Position numbers and translations under genes: made by a program
Virus record (IMG/VR): IMGVR_UViG_3300017737_000017
Coordinates: 1-42,417 of that record
Direction: 5' to 3' (one strand)
Source: a virus
DNA length: 42,417 nt
The notes under the pieces: generated by a model
Told to the model about the DNA's origin: nothing
Databases searched by the model: none
What the model saw: the letters and a program-made list of their open reading frames with translations, nothing else
Part shown: in pieces, positions 17,901-25,186 of the stretch
Layout: every line of letters begins with the position of its first letter
Position numbering within the stretch: the first letter of the stretch is position 1

Positions 17901-20279
17901 CAAGATCAACAGAGTGGACAAACCTATGATAGCTCTCAACGTGGAGGTTGTTTTAACAGTGGTGGTGTTGGTTATTTTGAATTAGGATATTCTAATTTTA
18001 ATCATAGTGGCGGTGTGTCAAGTCAGGGTAGTAAGTTTACAGTACCTTACGATAGACTTAAAAATGTTGGTGGATTAATAAGATGGTCACAAGACCCAAC
18101 TCAAACTATATACACAATAGATGGTATACGTGGTAAAATTGCTTCAACTATAGGTGCTGGAATGAATTTGTTTGGCGGTGAAAGTGGTAGTAGTAGTAAG
18201 CCTTTAGTTGGTGATGCTGGTGATACAAAGTGGAATTATAGTAACGCTACTACTGACGATGATAATCAAAAAGTTGCTTACAGAATACGTTTAGGCTCTT
18301 TCAACGGTGGTCCAAACACATGGTTTCACGGTGGACTTGATGTTTCTACAGGTCCTAACGCGCCAACAAATCATAATTGGTGTCCGCTAGCATCTGATCA
18401 GTCAACATTTAATAATATGAACGCTGCTAACGAACTTTACACAGCTACAACTTATGGTACTGGTTGTAATCACTTTGGCGGTTATACGGGTAGGTTTTTA
18501 GATGGCTGGACTGACAATTCTAAGTGTATAAGTACTATAGAGTTTTTAGAGCCATTTATAGTAACAGACACAGAGGGTGGTCAAACTTTTAGTAGTGACA
18601 ATCCAGCAATATGGGAAACAGAACCTAAAGAAGATGTGGGTCTAGACATATATTACGAGGCTTCGGGATGTATACCTATAAACTTTTCACATGTTACAAA
18701 TGAAGAGTTAATACCTATTGGTAGTACGTTTAGTTTTCCTGGTCACTCAGCAGTTCACACGATTTCAGCTTTAAACGATGACGTCATAACATTTACACCT
18801 TTAGCCAACATAGCGGCTGCTGACGAGTCTTCTATAGTTATAACTAGATATGATAACTCCAAGATAACAGGTGTTATAAATAAAAGTGGTGGTGTTTCTA
18901 TTGGTGATCAGATAACAGGTATATATATGGGTAGATTTCCAAAAAAACACAACAACACTTCAAAGCCACAGTATGCCACACACCACCAACAGTTTTCTCT
19001 AGGGTGGTTTAACTGCTGGGCCTGGGGTAATGGTATAGAGTCTGATAGAATAAGAGATGATTTTAATGCAGCTCAAATAGATAACGGTGTAAAGGCTTCT
19101 ACAACAATAGCTGAACCTTATGAAACAGAAAGAAGAGGTAGTGGTTTTATATGGTCTGGAATATACAACTCTACTAGTGGTGTTAATAGACTAAACCAAT
19201 TTATACAAGCTGAACCGATAACTAAAGATTTAAACCCAGATCACGGTACTATACAAAAGCTTTTTACAAGAAACACAGATACACTTTGCTTCTGTGAAGA
19301 TAAAGTGCTAACTATATCTACAAACAAAGACGCGTTATTCAATGCTGACGGCTCTTCTAATGTTTCGGCTAGCAACAACGTTTTAGGTCAAGCTATACCA
19401 ATAAATGGAGAGTTTGGAATATCTACAAACCCAATGAGTTTTGCAGCAACGCCAAGCGGAGCTTATTGGTGTGATCAAATGAGAGGCCAGGTATTAGCGT
19501 TAAACGGTAAGAGTGTTATGTCTATATCTGACATTGGCATGAAAGATTACTTTAACGACGAGTTGAGGGGAAGTGCAAATTGGTTTATTGTTGGAACTTA
19601 TGATGGTAAGAAAAATGAATATAACTTAACGTTTGGTAAAAAATATAACAAAACACAGTTTACTCCTACCTCACAAACAGTTAGTTACAGTGAAATGGTT
19701 AAGGGTTGGTCTAGTTTTAAGAGCTTTAAACCGGAGGTTGGTATAAGCTTAAATAACGAGTACTACACTTGGTATGAAGGGGAGATGCATCAACACCACA
19801 TGGAAAACGATCTACTTGGAAACGCTCACCCTAGAAATAACTTTTACGGTCTTCAGTACTACTCTGATTTTACCGTGATATTTAATGATCAACCAGGTTC
19901 TGTTAAAAGTTTTAACACTATTAACTATGAAGGTACCCAGGCTCGTATAACACCTTTTGTAACCGCTAACGTCACTGACGCTGCTGGTAACAATTTTACT
20001 ATAGGTGATAGGGAGTATTATAATTTAAACGTTAAACAAGGTTGGTATGTTGATAGTATGATAACAAACCTACAAACTACAGATGATTTAGAGTTTAAAA
20101 ATAAAGAAGGCAAGTGGTTTAGTACTATAAAAGGAGAAGCCACTACATTAAGTAACTTAGACGAAACAGAGTTTAATACACAAGGTATAGGTATAGCTAA
20201 TATAGTGACATCTGGAGTTAGAAACTCAACTAAAAGAGAATTTACAATAAGAGACTACAGTGGCGGTGGTTGGGATTAA
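14904..20279 (+). CDS. Large tail protein (nozzle/stabilisation protein-like)
   Basis: This 1791-aa protein is the main tail component candidate. Its head (RTFSQKGFMNKDSDERIVPP, then GQYRDANNIQVSTSDGSNVG and LLGN) matches the pattern of tail tubular B (T7 gp12) and P22 gp10-type proteins: a statement of which sites are filled, then a beta-propeller. Later parts are rich in aromatic, Gly and Asn residues and contain repeated beta strands, including a Ser/Gly-rich insert at about residues 980-1060 with several Cys. It is longer than T7 gp12 (about 790 aa), so extra domains are inserted, probably surface-exposed. It occupies the expected position after the connector genes. No lysozyme motif was identified. 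Confidence 0.75.
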   Translation: MAEIKRTFSQKGFMNKDSDERIVPPGQYRDANNIQVSTSDGSNVGTAQSLLGNIDVSGDVVPDNYSKCVGAIAKPESDLIYYFVFSGGNNYGNVNLTPNIMKDYIIEYNTNSKSSKYVFVDIHSVVGSVVENSPAPYNHFIIDELSNANINVTGVRIGMTVFGTFTNSTGGNIAHPITGAAVANGATYSISTFDGVTVTDIKQEGGAPAGWEIWTSLGSGLPATTGDLIRFVAPKVLKFGPNNFIPAINVLDDMLFWTDNLNEPRKINITRSLHGTGGIAYLHNGGVAGFSAGAPTDSTMSNIANNNDHFHTRLVTKENFQYKVCTNPAGNKARYIEEADITVIKRNPTMPLELEMSTTEISRESSGTANPIFANLSGVPFHDGTDPYTVGQTLTVTFDSVVDFREGDVLIFVQNDPDNDPSNFPTEDALVRALVTSGNTGGPANGGITGPYTIEMQAVDQTLGNTDINWYCRLEQAKPLFEYKFPRFSYRWKYVDGEYSTFAPWSEIAFLPGDFDYLPKKGFNLGMTNNVRSLKLKRYFQEFSNVPGDVVAVELLYKETNKAVCYTVKEIKKSDGAPLWPDMAANWNNRGEYTISSELIHAAVPANQLLRPWDNVPRIARAQEITANRVVYGNYVQNYDIDEAIEIDVDYVSTDIDNSGNVDGIETPTLSCKTLRNYQVGVVFSDFYGRETPVQVPKKGGSVAIPKGACITSNQLRARLISDPPSWAEKMKWYIKETSNEYYNVAMDRFYDAEDGNVWISFPSAERNKIAIDTYLILKKQHDNQTAVLDRARYKCIAVENEPPTFIKKNRKSYGMAQVDFTTAGKPEIDKTFIIVRRSDFEANFSNAVDKDDLELRIGGVDGGTVFTSNFYDVAGIALGGGTWAKITIKGKFENDVAFAAGMDPSNEIKLEIVENQIKHKPEFDGRFFVKIYKDLVLENELLTAFNDTLIYAVVDTMQVGYRNDHGGSNESTWTSWRNNHTGDQYSTNNRWYYDCEGSQDQQSGQTYDSSQRGGCFNSGGVGYFELGYSNFNHSGGVSSQGSKFTVPYDRLKNVGGLIRWSQDPTQTIYTIDGIRGKIASTIGAGMNLFGGESGSSSKPLVGDAGDTKWNYSNATTDDDNQKVAYRIRLGSFNGGPNTWFHGGLDVSTGPNAPTNHNWCPLASDQSTFNNMNAANELYTATTYGTGCNHFGGYTGRFLDGWTDNSKCISTIEFLEPFIVTDTEGGQTFSSDNPAIWETEPKEDVGLDIYYEASGCIPINFSHVTNEELIPIGSTFSFPGHSAVHTISALNDDVITFTPLANIAAADESSIVITRYDNSKITGVINKSGGVSIGDQITGIYMGRFPKKHNNTSKPQYATHHQQFSLGWFNCWAWGNGIESDRIRDDFNAAQIDNGVKASTTIAEPYETERRGSGFIWSGIYNSTSGVNRLNQFIQAEPITKDLNPDHGTIQKLFTRNTDTLCFCEDKVLTISTNKDALFNADGSSNVSASNNVLGQAIPINGEFGISTNPMSFAATPSGAYWCDQMRGQVLALNGKSVMSISDIGMKDYFNDELRGSANWFIVGTYDGKKNEYNLTFGKKYNKTQFTPTSQTVSYSEMVKGWSSFKSFKPEVGISLNNEYYTWYEGEMHQHHMENDLLGNAHPRNNFYGLQYYSDFTVIFNDQPGSVKSFNTINYEGTQARITPFVTANVTDAAGNNFTIGDREYYNLNVKQGWYVDSMITNLQTTDDLEFKNKEGKWFSTIKGEATTLSNLDETEFNTQGIGIANIVTSGVRNSTKREFTIRDYSGGGWD

Positions 20280-20294
20280 TAAAAACAATATAAT

Positions 20295-22346
20295 ATGGCA
20301 GACTTTATAGTACAGCAGGCTACCTCAACTCACGTCGAGGCGTCTGCTATACCAGCAGATTTTAAAGATTTAACAATAACAAACGTGGCTAATAGCGTTA
20401 ACGGTGTTTTAGAGTATTCTGGTTTTGACTTAGAGGCTTCTAATTTTACTGTTGGTGGAGACGTTACTATATCAAACCCAGGTGGTTTAAGAACTATAGT
20501 TGAAGGTAGTGGTGAGGGTGACAGTTGGAACGCTAGCTCTGGTATACTAAAGGTAGAGCTAAGTGACAATGGAACCCCTGGTGATCCTTCTAACACTATA
20601 AATGCTAGAGTTCACCACACTTCTTTTACTATGCCAACTGCCGATGTTATACTTAACGTAGATTTTGATGCTGTAGCAACACCTGGTCACGGCCCAGGTA
20701 AAAGACCGGTTCATGTTATAACGCAAACAGCAGTTAGTGGTTCGGATCACGTTACAGTGGCAACACATGATATTGCTGGTATAACAGAAACATCAAAACC
20801 ACACTTAGCAGATGCTGGTCATCAGGTTATTAGTCATTCTGGTTTTGTAGATGATAACGTGTCTACTCATATTAGCACAACAACAATAACAGCTGATTCA
20901 GGTTATTATTTAGTTAACAAAACTAGAGATGGTAAGGCTGCTAATGCTTTTTATAGAATCAGAAGTATTGGTGGTAAAGAAGATGCTGCTAGAGGTGGTT
21001 ATATAAATCTACCTTGGAGAGATTACTGGAGCATACAAGTTTATGACACTAAAAATGCAGAGGGACAAACAACAGTAACTGAGGTAAAAACTTTCTATAC
21101 ACCTCCACAGGAAGAAGCTTTAAATCCAGATCCTTATCCACCAACAAATGATTTTTGTGACTGGGGTCAAGAAGTGTATATAGATTATGAGGTTGCTACT
21201 ATAGCTGGTAGTAAGACTAATGCGAATATTACAGCTGCAGCTACATCTGTCTCGATATCACAAGCGGAAGAACAGGGTTCTGTAGCTTTTGAGCAGGTTA
21301 TAGCCATTAATGCTAATAAACCTGGAAGAGTTCGTTTAATAGTTGTTGAGGTAGACGCTAGTAATGCTATACAAAAGTATTATAACTTCACGACAGTTAA
21401 TAATGACAGCGCTGATACTATTGGTGCTTTTCAAGTTGGAACAGCTGCTAAGGATATAGTCTTTACAGCAGCGACAGGTAACAGAATATTAGAGACTGTT
21501 CGTATACCAGAAACTACTACCGATAAAATATACTCTGTTTACTTAAATGAACTAACGTCTGGTGGCGCGCCTTATTTAGATGTGCCGACTGGTCAATCTA
21601 ATATTCCAGACGCTCACGGTGAAATGATATTCCATCATAGAGCAGCTGTCGCGGCAAACAAGGTTACTATAGACTCTCGTAACGTTACTAACGCAACTTA
21701 TGGTGGTAGCGCTGTTAGTTTTCCACCTGGAAGACAGTTGACGGGTCCTTTACCGACAGCAAGTAGAGCTCAAAGAACAGCAACGTTTACACACACCGCT
21801 AGTGGTGGTAAGACTTTAAGTTTGACAAGACAACCTTACACTAACAATAAACAATCAACCGCACTCGGCTTAACTAATAGAGATTTTAGAGGTTGGAATC
21901 AACTTGCAACTCTATCGACAGCTGCAAACGCACTTGCAACCAGCATAGTACTAGCGGCTACAGACAACGCTATAGGTTTAAAGGTTGGTATGAAGGTATC
22001 TGACACACATTTCCCTGGAACATTGAGGAAAGATGGAACATCTGGAACACCAACTACAGCTGCTGGACAGGCTATCCCTGGTATTAGGGTCGCTAACAAC
22101 ACAAAAATAACAGCTATAAACGGTAGAACATTAACTATATCACCAGGTCTTGTGGCTAGCATACCAGTTGGTGACAAGCTTCAGTTTGATACCGACTATG
22201 CTTACACTGTTGACGAGGCTGTAGCTACTATAAATGGATCAAACACTGTTGTTACTACTGTGTGTAAGATAACAATAGATGCGTACGGAGAAAACACGCC
22301 AGACGGAAATATAACACTTCAACCTAACTATATAACATCAACTTAA
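20295..22346 (+). CDS. Beta-rich tail protein
   Basis: This 683-aa protein contains almost only beta-strand-like segments with Thr, Gly, Asn and Val. Residues about 550-640 carry a module (GLKVGMKVSDTHFPG, then ITAINGRTLTISPGL and VGDKLQFD) similar to one in the small protein at 1129. An N-terminal region has repeated Asn/Asp-rich loops and residues about 275-300 are Pro-rich (YTPPQEEALNPDPYPPTNDF), a likely domain linker. No enzyme motif or signal peptide is visible. It follows the 1791-aa tail protein by 15 nt. It is likely a tail-associated or fibre-anchoring protein; the family is not recognised. Confidence 0.65.
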   Translation: MADFIVQQATSTHVEASAIPADFKDLTITNVANSVNGVLEYSGFDLEASNFTVGGDVTISNPGGLRTIVEGSGEGDSWNASSGILKVELSDNGTPGDPSNTINARVHHTSFTMPTADVILNVDFDAVATPGHGPGKRPVHVITQTAVSGSDHVTVATHDIAGITETSKPHLADAGHQVISHSGFVDDNVSTHISTTTITADSGYYLVNKTRDGKAANAFYRIRSIGGKEDAARGGYINLPWRDYWSIQVYDTKNAEGQTTVTEVKTFYTPPQEEALNPDPYPPTNDFCDWGQEVYIDYEVATIAGSKTNANITAAATSVSISQAEEQGSVAFEQVIAINANKPGRVRLIVVEVDASNAIQKYYNFTTVNNDSADTIGAFQVGTAAKDIVFTAATGNRILETVRIPETTTDKIYSVYLNELTSGGAPYLDVPTGQSNIPDAHGEMIFHHRAAVAANKVTIDSRNVTNATYGGSAVSFPPGRQLTGPLPTASRAQRTATFTHTASGGKTLSLTRQPYTNNKQSTALGLTNRDFRGWNQLATLSTAANALATSIVLAATDNAIGLKVGMKVSDTHFPGTLRKDGTSGTPTTAAGQAIPGIRVANNTKITAINGRTLTISPGLVASIPVGDKLQFDTDYAYTVDEAVATINGSNTVVTTVCKITIDAYGENTPDGNITLQPNYITST

Positions 22347-22347
22347 T

Positions 22348-22710
22348 ATGGCAGCATCAGTAATGACATTTTCTAACCCACTAAACGTTTCTGTTCAAAT
22401 AGGAGACACCGCTTACTACGTTCCAACAACTTCTAGTGGTAATTTTACAGTAAACAGTAGTGCGGTTGTTGAAATAGGTATAATTTCAGCCATAGATATA
22501 AGTAACATAAATGCACCGATAATAACAGTTGGTAACTCTCAAATTGCGAACGGTACTATTAATAATGGTTTTATATTATTTAGTAAAGATAATAAAGCTA
22601 ATCTAAGTTCTTTGTTAGGTTATTACTGTGAAACAAAGGTTAAAAGTAATTCAACTGTTGAGGAAGAGTTGTTTTCAATAGCTGTAGATACGTTTGAAAG
22701 TAGTAAATAA
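22348..22710 (+). CDS. Conserved small virion-associated protein
   Basis: This 120-aa protein begins with MTFSNPLNVSVQIGDTAYYV (from residue 6) and ends with FILFSKDNKANLSSLLGYYC followed by ELFSIAVDTFESSK. This layout (N-P-L-N-x-S-x-Q-x-G-D-x-A-Y-Y ... F-S-K-D-x-x-x-N-x-S-S-L-x-G-Y-Y ... E-S-S-K) recurs, as far as I remember, in many uncultivated marine phages without an assigned role. It is probably a compact beta-sandwich. It starts one base after the upstream stop. It is the last gene before a 41-bp gap with a putative promoter. Confidence 0.65.
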   Translation: MAASVMTFSNPLNVSVQIGDTAYYVPTTSSGNFTVNSSAVVEIGIISAIDISNINAPIITVGNSQIANGTINNGFILFSKDNKANLSSLLGYYCETKVKSNSTVEEELFSIAVDTFESSK

Positions 22711-22720
22711 CGATAAAAAA

Positions 22721-22737
22721 GTGTGATTATTTAGTTA
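22721..22737 (+). promoter_or_regulatory. Putative promoter/operator element upstream of the cupin gene
   Basis: GTGTGATTATTTAGTTA lies in the 41-bp gap 22711-22751, 14 nt before the cupin ATG. It matches 14 of 17 positions of the element at 3499-3515, and both are followed by the leader TTAAATTAAATAT. No sigma-70-like -10/-35 pair or canonical Bacteroidetes -7/-33 pair is obvious. Function is inferred from repetition and placement only. Confidence 0.4.
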
Positions 22738-22751
22738 TAATTAAATTAAAT

Positions 22752-23204
22752 ATGAATAAAGATATAAAGTTATCTTCAAGAAAGAAAATCTTAGATTTTC
22801 AATCGATGTTAATCAGTGATGCTGATGAGGTTAACATTGTTACTCATCAAGACTCAAAGATATTTCCATTAAAGCATACGTTTGCAGATGGGATATATGT
22901 TAGACAAATGTCTATGAACCCAGGATCTGTAGTTGTTGGAGCAATACACAAACACTTACATGTTTGGTTTTTGTTAACCGGGCATATTTCAGTTGTCACA
23001 GAAGAGGTTACAGAAGATTATATATCACCATGCTACGTTGTTGCAACACCAGGAACTAAAAGAGTTATATACGCGCATGAAGAAAGTATATTTGTAAATA
23101 TACATAAAAACCCTACTAATTCTCAAGATATAGAATGGTTAGAAAAAGAAATAGTAGCTAAAGATTTTAAAGAATATGAAGAATACATTAATCAAAACAA
23201 ATAA
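22752..23204 (+). CDS. Cupin-fold protein
   Basis: This 150-aa protein has a single cupin domain. Motif 1 is G63-A-I-H66-K-H68-L-H70 followed by WFLLTG, and motif 2 is P100-G-T-K-R...H109...N116. H66, H68 and H109 are probable metal ligands. The usual glutamate of motif 1 is not in its normal place, so the metal site may be altered. Cupins range from oxygenases and isomerases to mere binding proteins; the sequence does not say which. The gene has a putative promoter of its own (22721-22737) yet sits among virion genes, so it could be an auxiliary metabolic gene or a structural cupin. Next gene starts 3 nt later. Confidence 0.75.
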   Translation: MNKDIKLSSRKKILDFQSMLISDADEVNIVTHQDSKIFPLKHTFADGIYVRQMSMNPGSVVVGAIHKHLHVWFLLTGHISVVTEEVTEDYISPCYVVATPGTKRVIYAHEESIFVNIHKNPTNSQDIEWLEKEIVAKDFKEYEEYINQNK

Positions 23205-23207
23205 GAT

Positions 23208-23903
23208 ATGAGTTTTTTACTAGTAGGTGCCGCGGCTGTCGGTGTTGGCGCTGGTGTAGCTAAAGCTATATCTGGTGGTAAAGCCAAGAAAGCTGCAAGA
23301 AAAGAAGCTGCCGCCGCAAAGGCAAGGCTAAACGCTCAAAAAGAAAAATTTAAGCAGTTGGACACGTCTAACCCATATAAAGATCTTCAAAATACTATGG
23401 AGGATCTAACCGTAAACACTCAGGAAGCTGAGTTCGCGGCACAACAACAACAACAAAACCAAGCAAACATATTGCAAAACATGAAAGGGTCTGCTGGTAG
23501 TTCTGGTATTGCTGGTTTAGCGCAGGCTATGGCTAACCAAGGTTCTATGGATGCTCAGAAGTCTGCAATATCAATAGGTAAGCAAGAGTCTCAAAACCAA
23601 ATGCAAGAGAGAAGTATGGCTAGTCAAATACAAAACCAAAAAGCTCAAGGTGATATAATGTCTCGTGACATGGAAAGAAACAAAATATCAACACTAATGG
23701 GTATGGAAGCTGGAGATGTTAGTGCTGCTAACGCAAAGGTAGCTGCTGCTGATCAGAAAATGTGGTCGGGTATAACTGGGGCTGCCGGAGCTGTTACGGG
23801 TGCTTTGACTGGTGGAATGGGTGGTGCAGCTGGCGGGGCTGGTGGAATGCCTCAGATGGATTTCCAAAATCCTTTCTGGAAACAACAACCAGCAACATCA
23901 TAA
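23208..23903 (+). CDS. Probable internal virion protein (Ala/Gln-rich)
   Basis: This 231-aa protein has a glycine/alanine-rich hydrophobic N-terminus (LLVGAAAVGVGAGVAKAISG). A long helical Ala/Lys/Gln/Met-rich middle includes a QQQQQNQ run near residue 80, and a second Gly/Ala-rich segment lies near residues 185-215 (GAAGAVTGALTGGMGGAAGG). The end is aromatic (DFQNPFWKQQ). Such proteins are typical DNA-ejection (internal virion) components of podoviruses, with membrane-active glycine/alanine helices. It precedes two further candidates for the internal core. Assignment is based on composition and position. Confidence 0.6.
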   Translation: MSFLLVGAAAVGVGAGVAKAISGGKAKKAARKEAAAAKARLNAQKEKFKQLDTSNPYKDLQNTMEDLTVNTQEAEFAAQQQQQNQANILQNMKGSAGSSGIAGLAQAMANQGSMDAQKSAISIGKQESQNQMQERSMASQIQNQKAQGDIMSRDMERNKISTLMGMEAGDVSAANAKVAAADQKMWSGITGAAGAVTGALTGGMGGAAGGAGGMPQMDFQNPFWKQQPATS

Positions 23904-23916
23904 TAAAATATAAGAT

Positions 23917-25179
23917 ATGAAAAAGAAAACACCTTTAAAACAAATGGATTCTGGTTTAGTAAACGCTTATAAAGAAGCTATGATGTCTGAAGTTCCACGT
24001 GGAGATGCTATGGGTAAAGGAATGGATGCCATAATGGATATGGCTAGTGGAGTTGTAGACAAAGCTTGGCAAGATAAGAACGCTGCTAGGGACAAAGAAA
24101 AAGAAAGAGTAAGACTAGCCAAGGAAAAAGGAGATAAAGTTGCTCAAGCTACTTTAGATATGGGAGGTTCTTTGGGTAAAAGTACTTTTGATAGTTGTTA
24201 CCCAGCTGTAGAGTCTATTCAAGCTGAGTACGATGAAGCGGTTAAAAACAACGATAAAAAAGCTATGGCTATGGCTATGCAGAAACTAAACGAGTTTAGC
24301 GCTACAACAGGTAGTTTAAAAGAGCTTAACAGTGATGTCGCTTTAGCTAAAAAAGAAAACGATTTATCAGCTAATTGCAAGCCAGGTGGAAGAGAAGATA
24401 CTATACTCACGAGTTTTTTAGATGATTCTACGAAAAAAAGAGTTAGTGCCAACGATGATGGAATGCAGATGTTTGAGTATGAAGTCGAGATTGATGGTAA
24501 GAAAGAGTGGGTTACACACGACGATGTTAGCAACATACTTGAGAAAAATAGAACTGACCACGAATCTATAGCTGATGTTAGGGATTTAATAATACAAGCT
24601 GGAGATGCTGCTGATGATGAGAATAGAGCTGGAAAAGAGTTCAATGATTATGACGAGGTTAGGACTACCTCTAAGATGAATACTATAATAAAAAAGGGCA
24701 AACTAAACTCTTTGTTGTATGATGATGTTTTAGAAAATGGAGAGCCTTTTGTTGATGCTATATATGAAAATCCAGAGATAAAAGGTATGACTTACGAGTC
24801 TCTTGGATTAACGCAAAAAGATATTGCTGCTAAGGTTGATACTAATAACGATGGTGTGATACAGGAAAATGAAGCTCAAACATTGCTAGAGCTTGGTCAT
24901 AAGGATATGATTGTTGACGCTTTAATTAACTCTGACAACCCTAACTTTGATGAAGAAAGAACTAGAGGCGTTATGGCTAACTACTTTAGCACGGCTGTAA
25001 AGCAACAATATGGAAAAAATAAAAACAAAGGTAAACAAACAACACAGGTAGATAATGCGGCTGATGGAACTATGTATCAAAAAAATAGTGATGGATCTAT
25101 GTCACCGATGAGCCCAGCAAGCGATCAATTTAAAAACATGACAACAGAAGAGTTGTTAGCTATGTATCCAACAAACTAA
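23917..25179 (+). CDS. Probable internal virion protein with EF-hand loop
   Basis: This 420-aa, mostly helical, charged protein begins MKKKTPLKQ, a close variant of the KSPLKQ heads at 136 and 437. Residues 308-319 read D-T-N-N-D-G-V-I-Q-E-N-E, a complete canonical EF-hand loop (Asp 1, Asn 3, Asp 5, Gly 6, Ile 8, Glu 12), flanked by helices, so calcium binding is plausible. The C-terminus is low-complexity with Met/Ser (SPMSPASDQFKNM). Placement between the Ala/Gln-rich protein and the 3387-aa polyvalent protein suggests an internal core or ejection role. No enzyme motif is seen. Confidence 0.65.
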   Translation: MKKKTPLKQMDSGLVNAYKEAMMSEVPRGDAMGKGMDAIMDMASGVVDKAWQDKNAARDKEKERVRLAKEKGDKVAQATLDMGGSLGKSTFDSCYPAVESIQAEYDEAVKNNDKKAMAMAMQKLNEFSATTGSLKELNSDVALAKKENDLSANCKPGGREDTILTSFLDDSTKKRVSANDDGMQMFEYEVEIDGKKEWVTHDDVSNILEKNRTDHESIADVRDLIIQAGDAADDENRAGKEFNDYDEVRTTSKMNTIIKKGKLNSLLYDDVLENGEPFVDAIYENPEIKGMTYESLGLTQKDIAAKVDTNNDGVIQENEAQTLLELGHKDMIVDALINSDNPNFDEERTRGVMANYFSTAVKQQYGKNKNKGKQTTQVDNAADGTMYQKNSDGSMSPMSPASDQFKNMTTEELLAMYPTN

Positions 25180-25186
25180 ATTAAAT

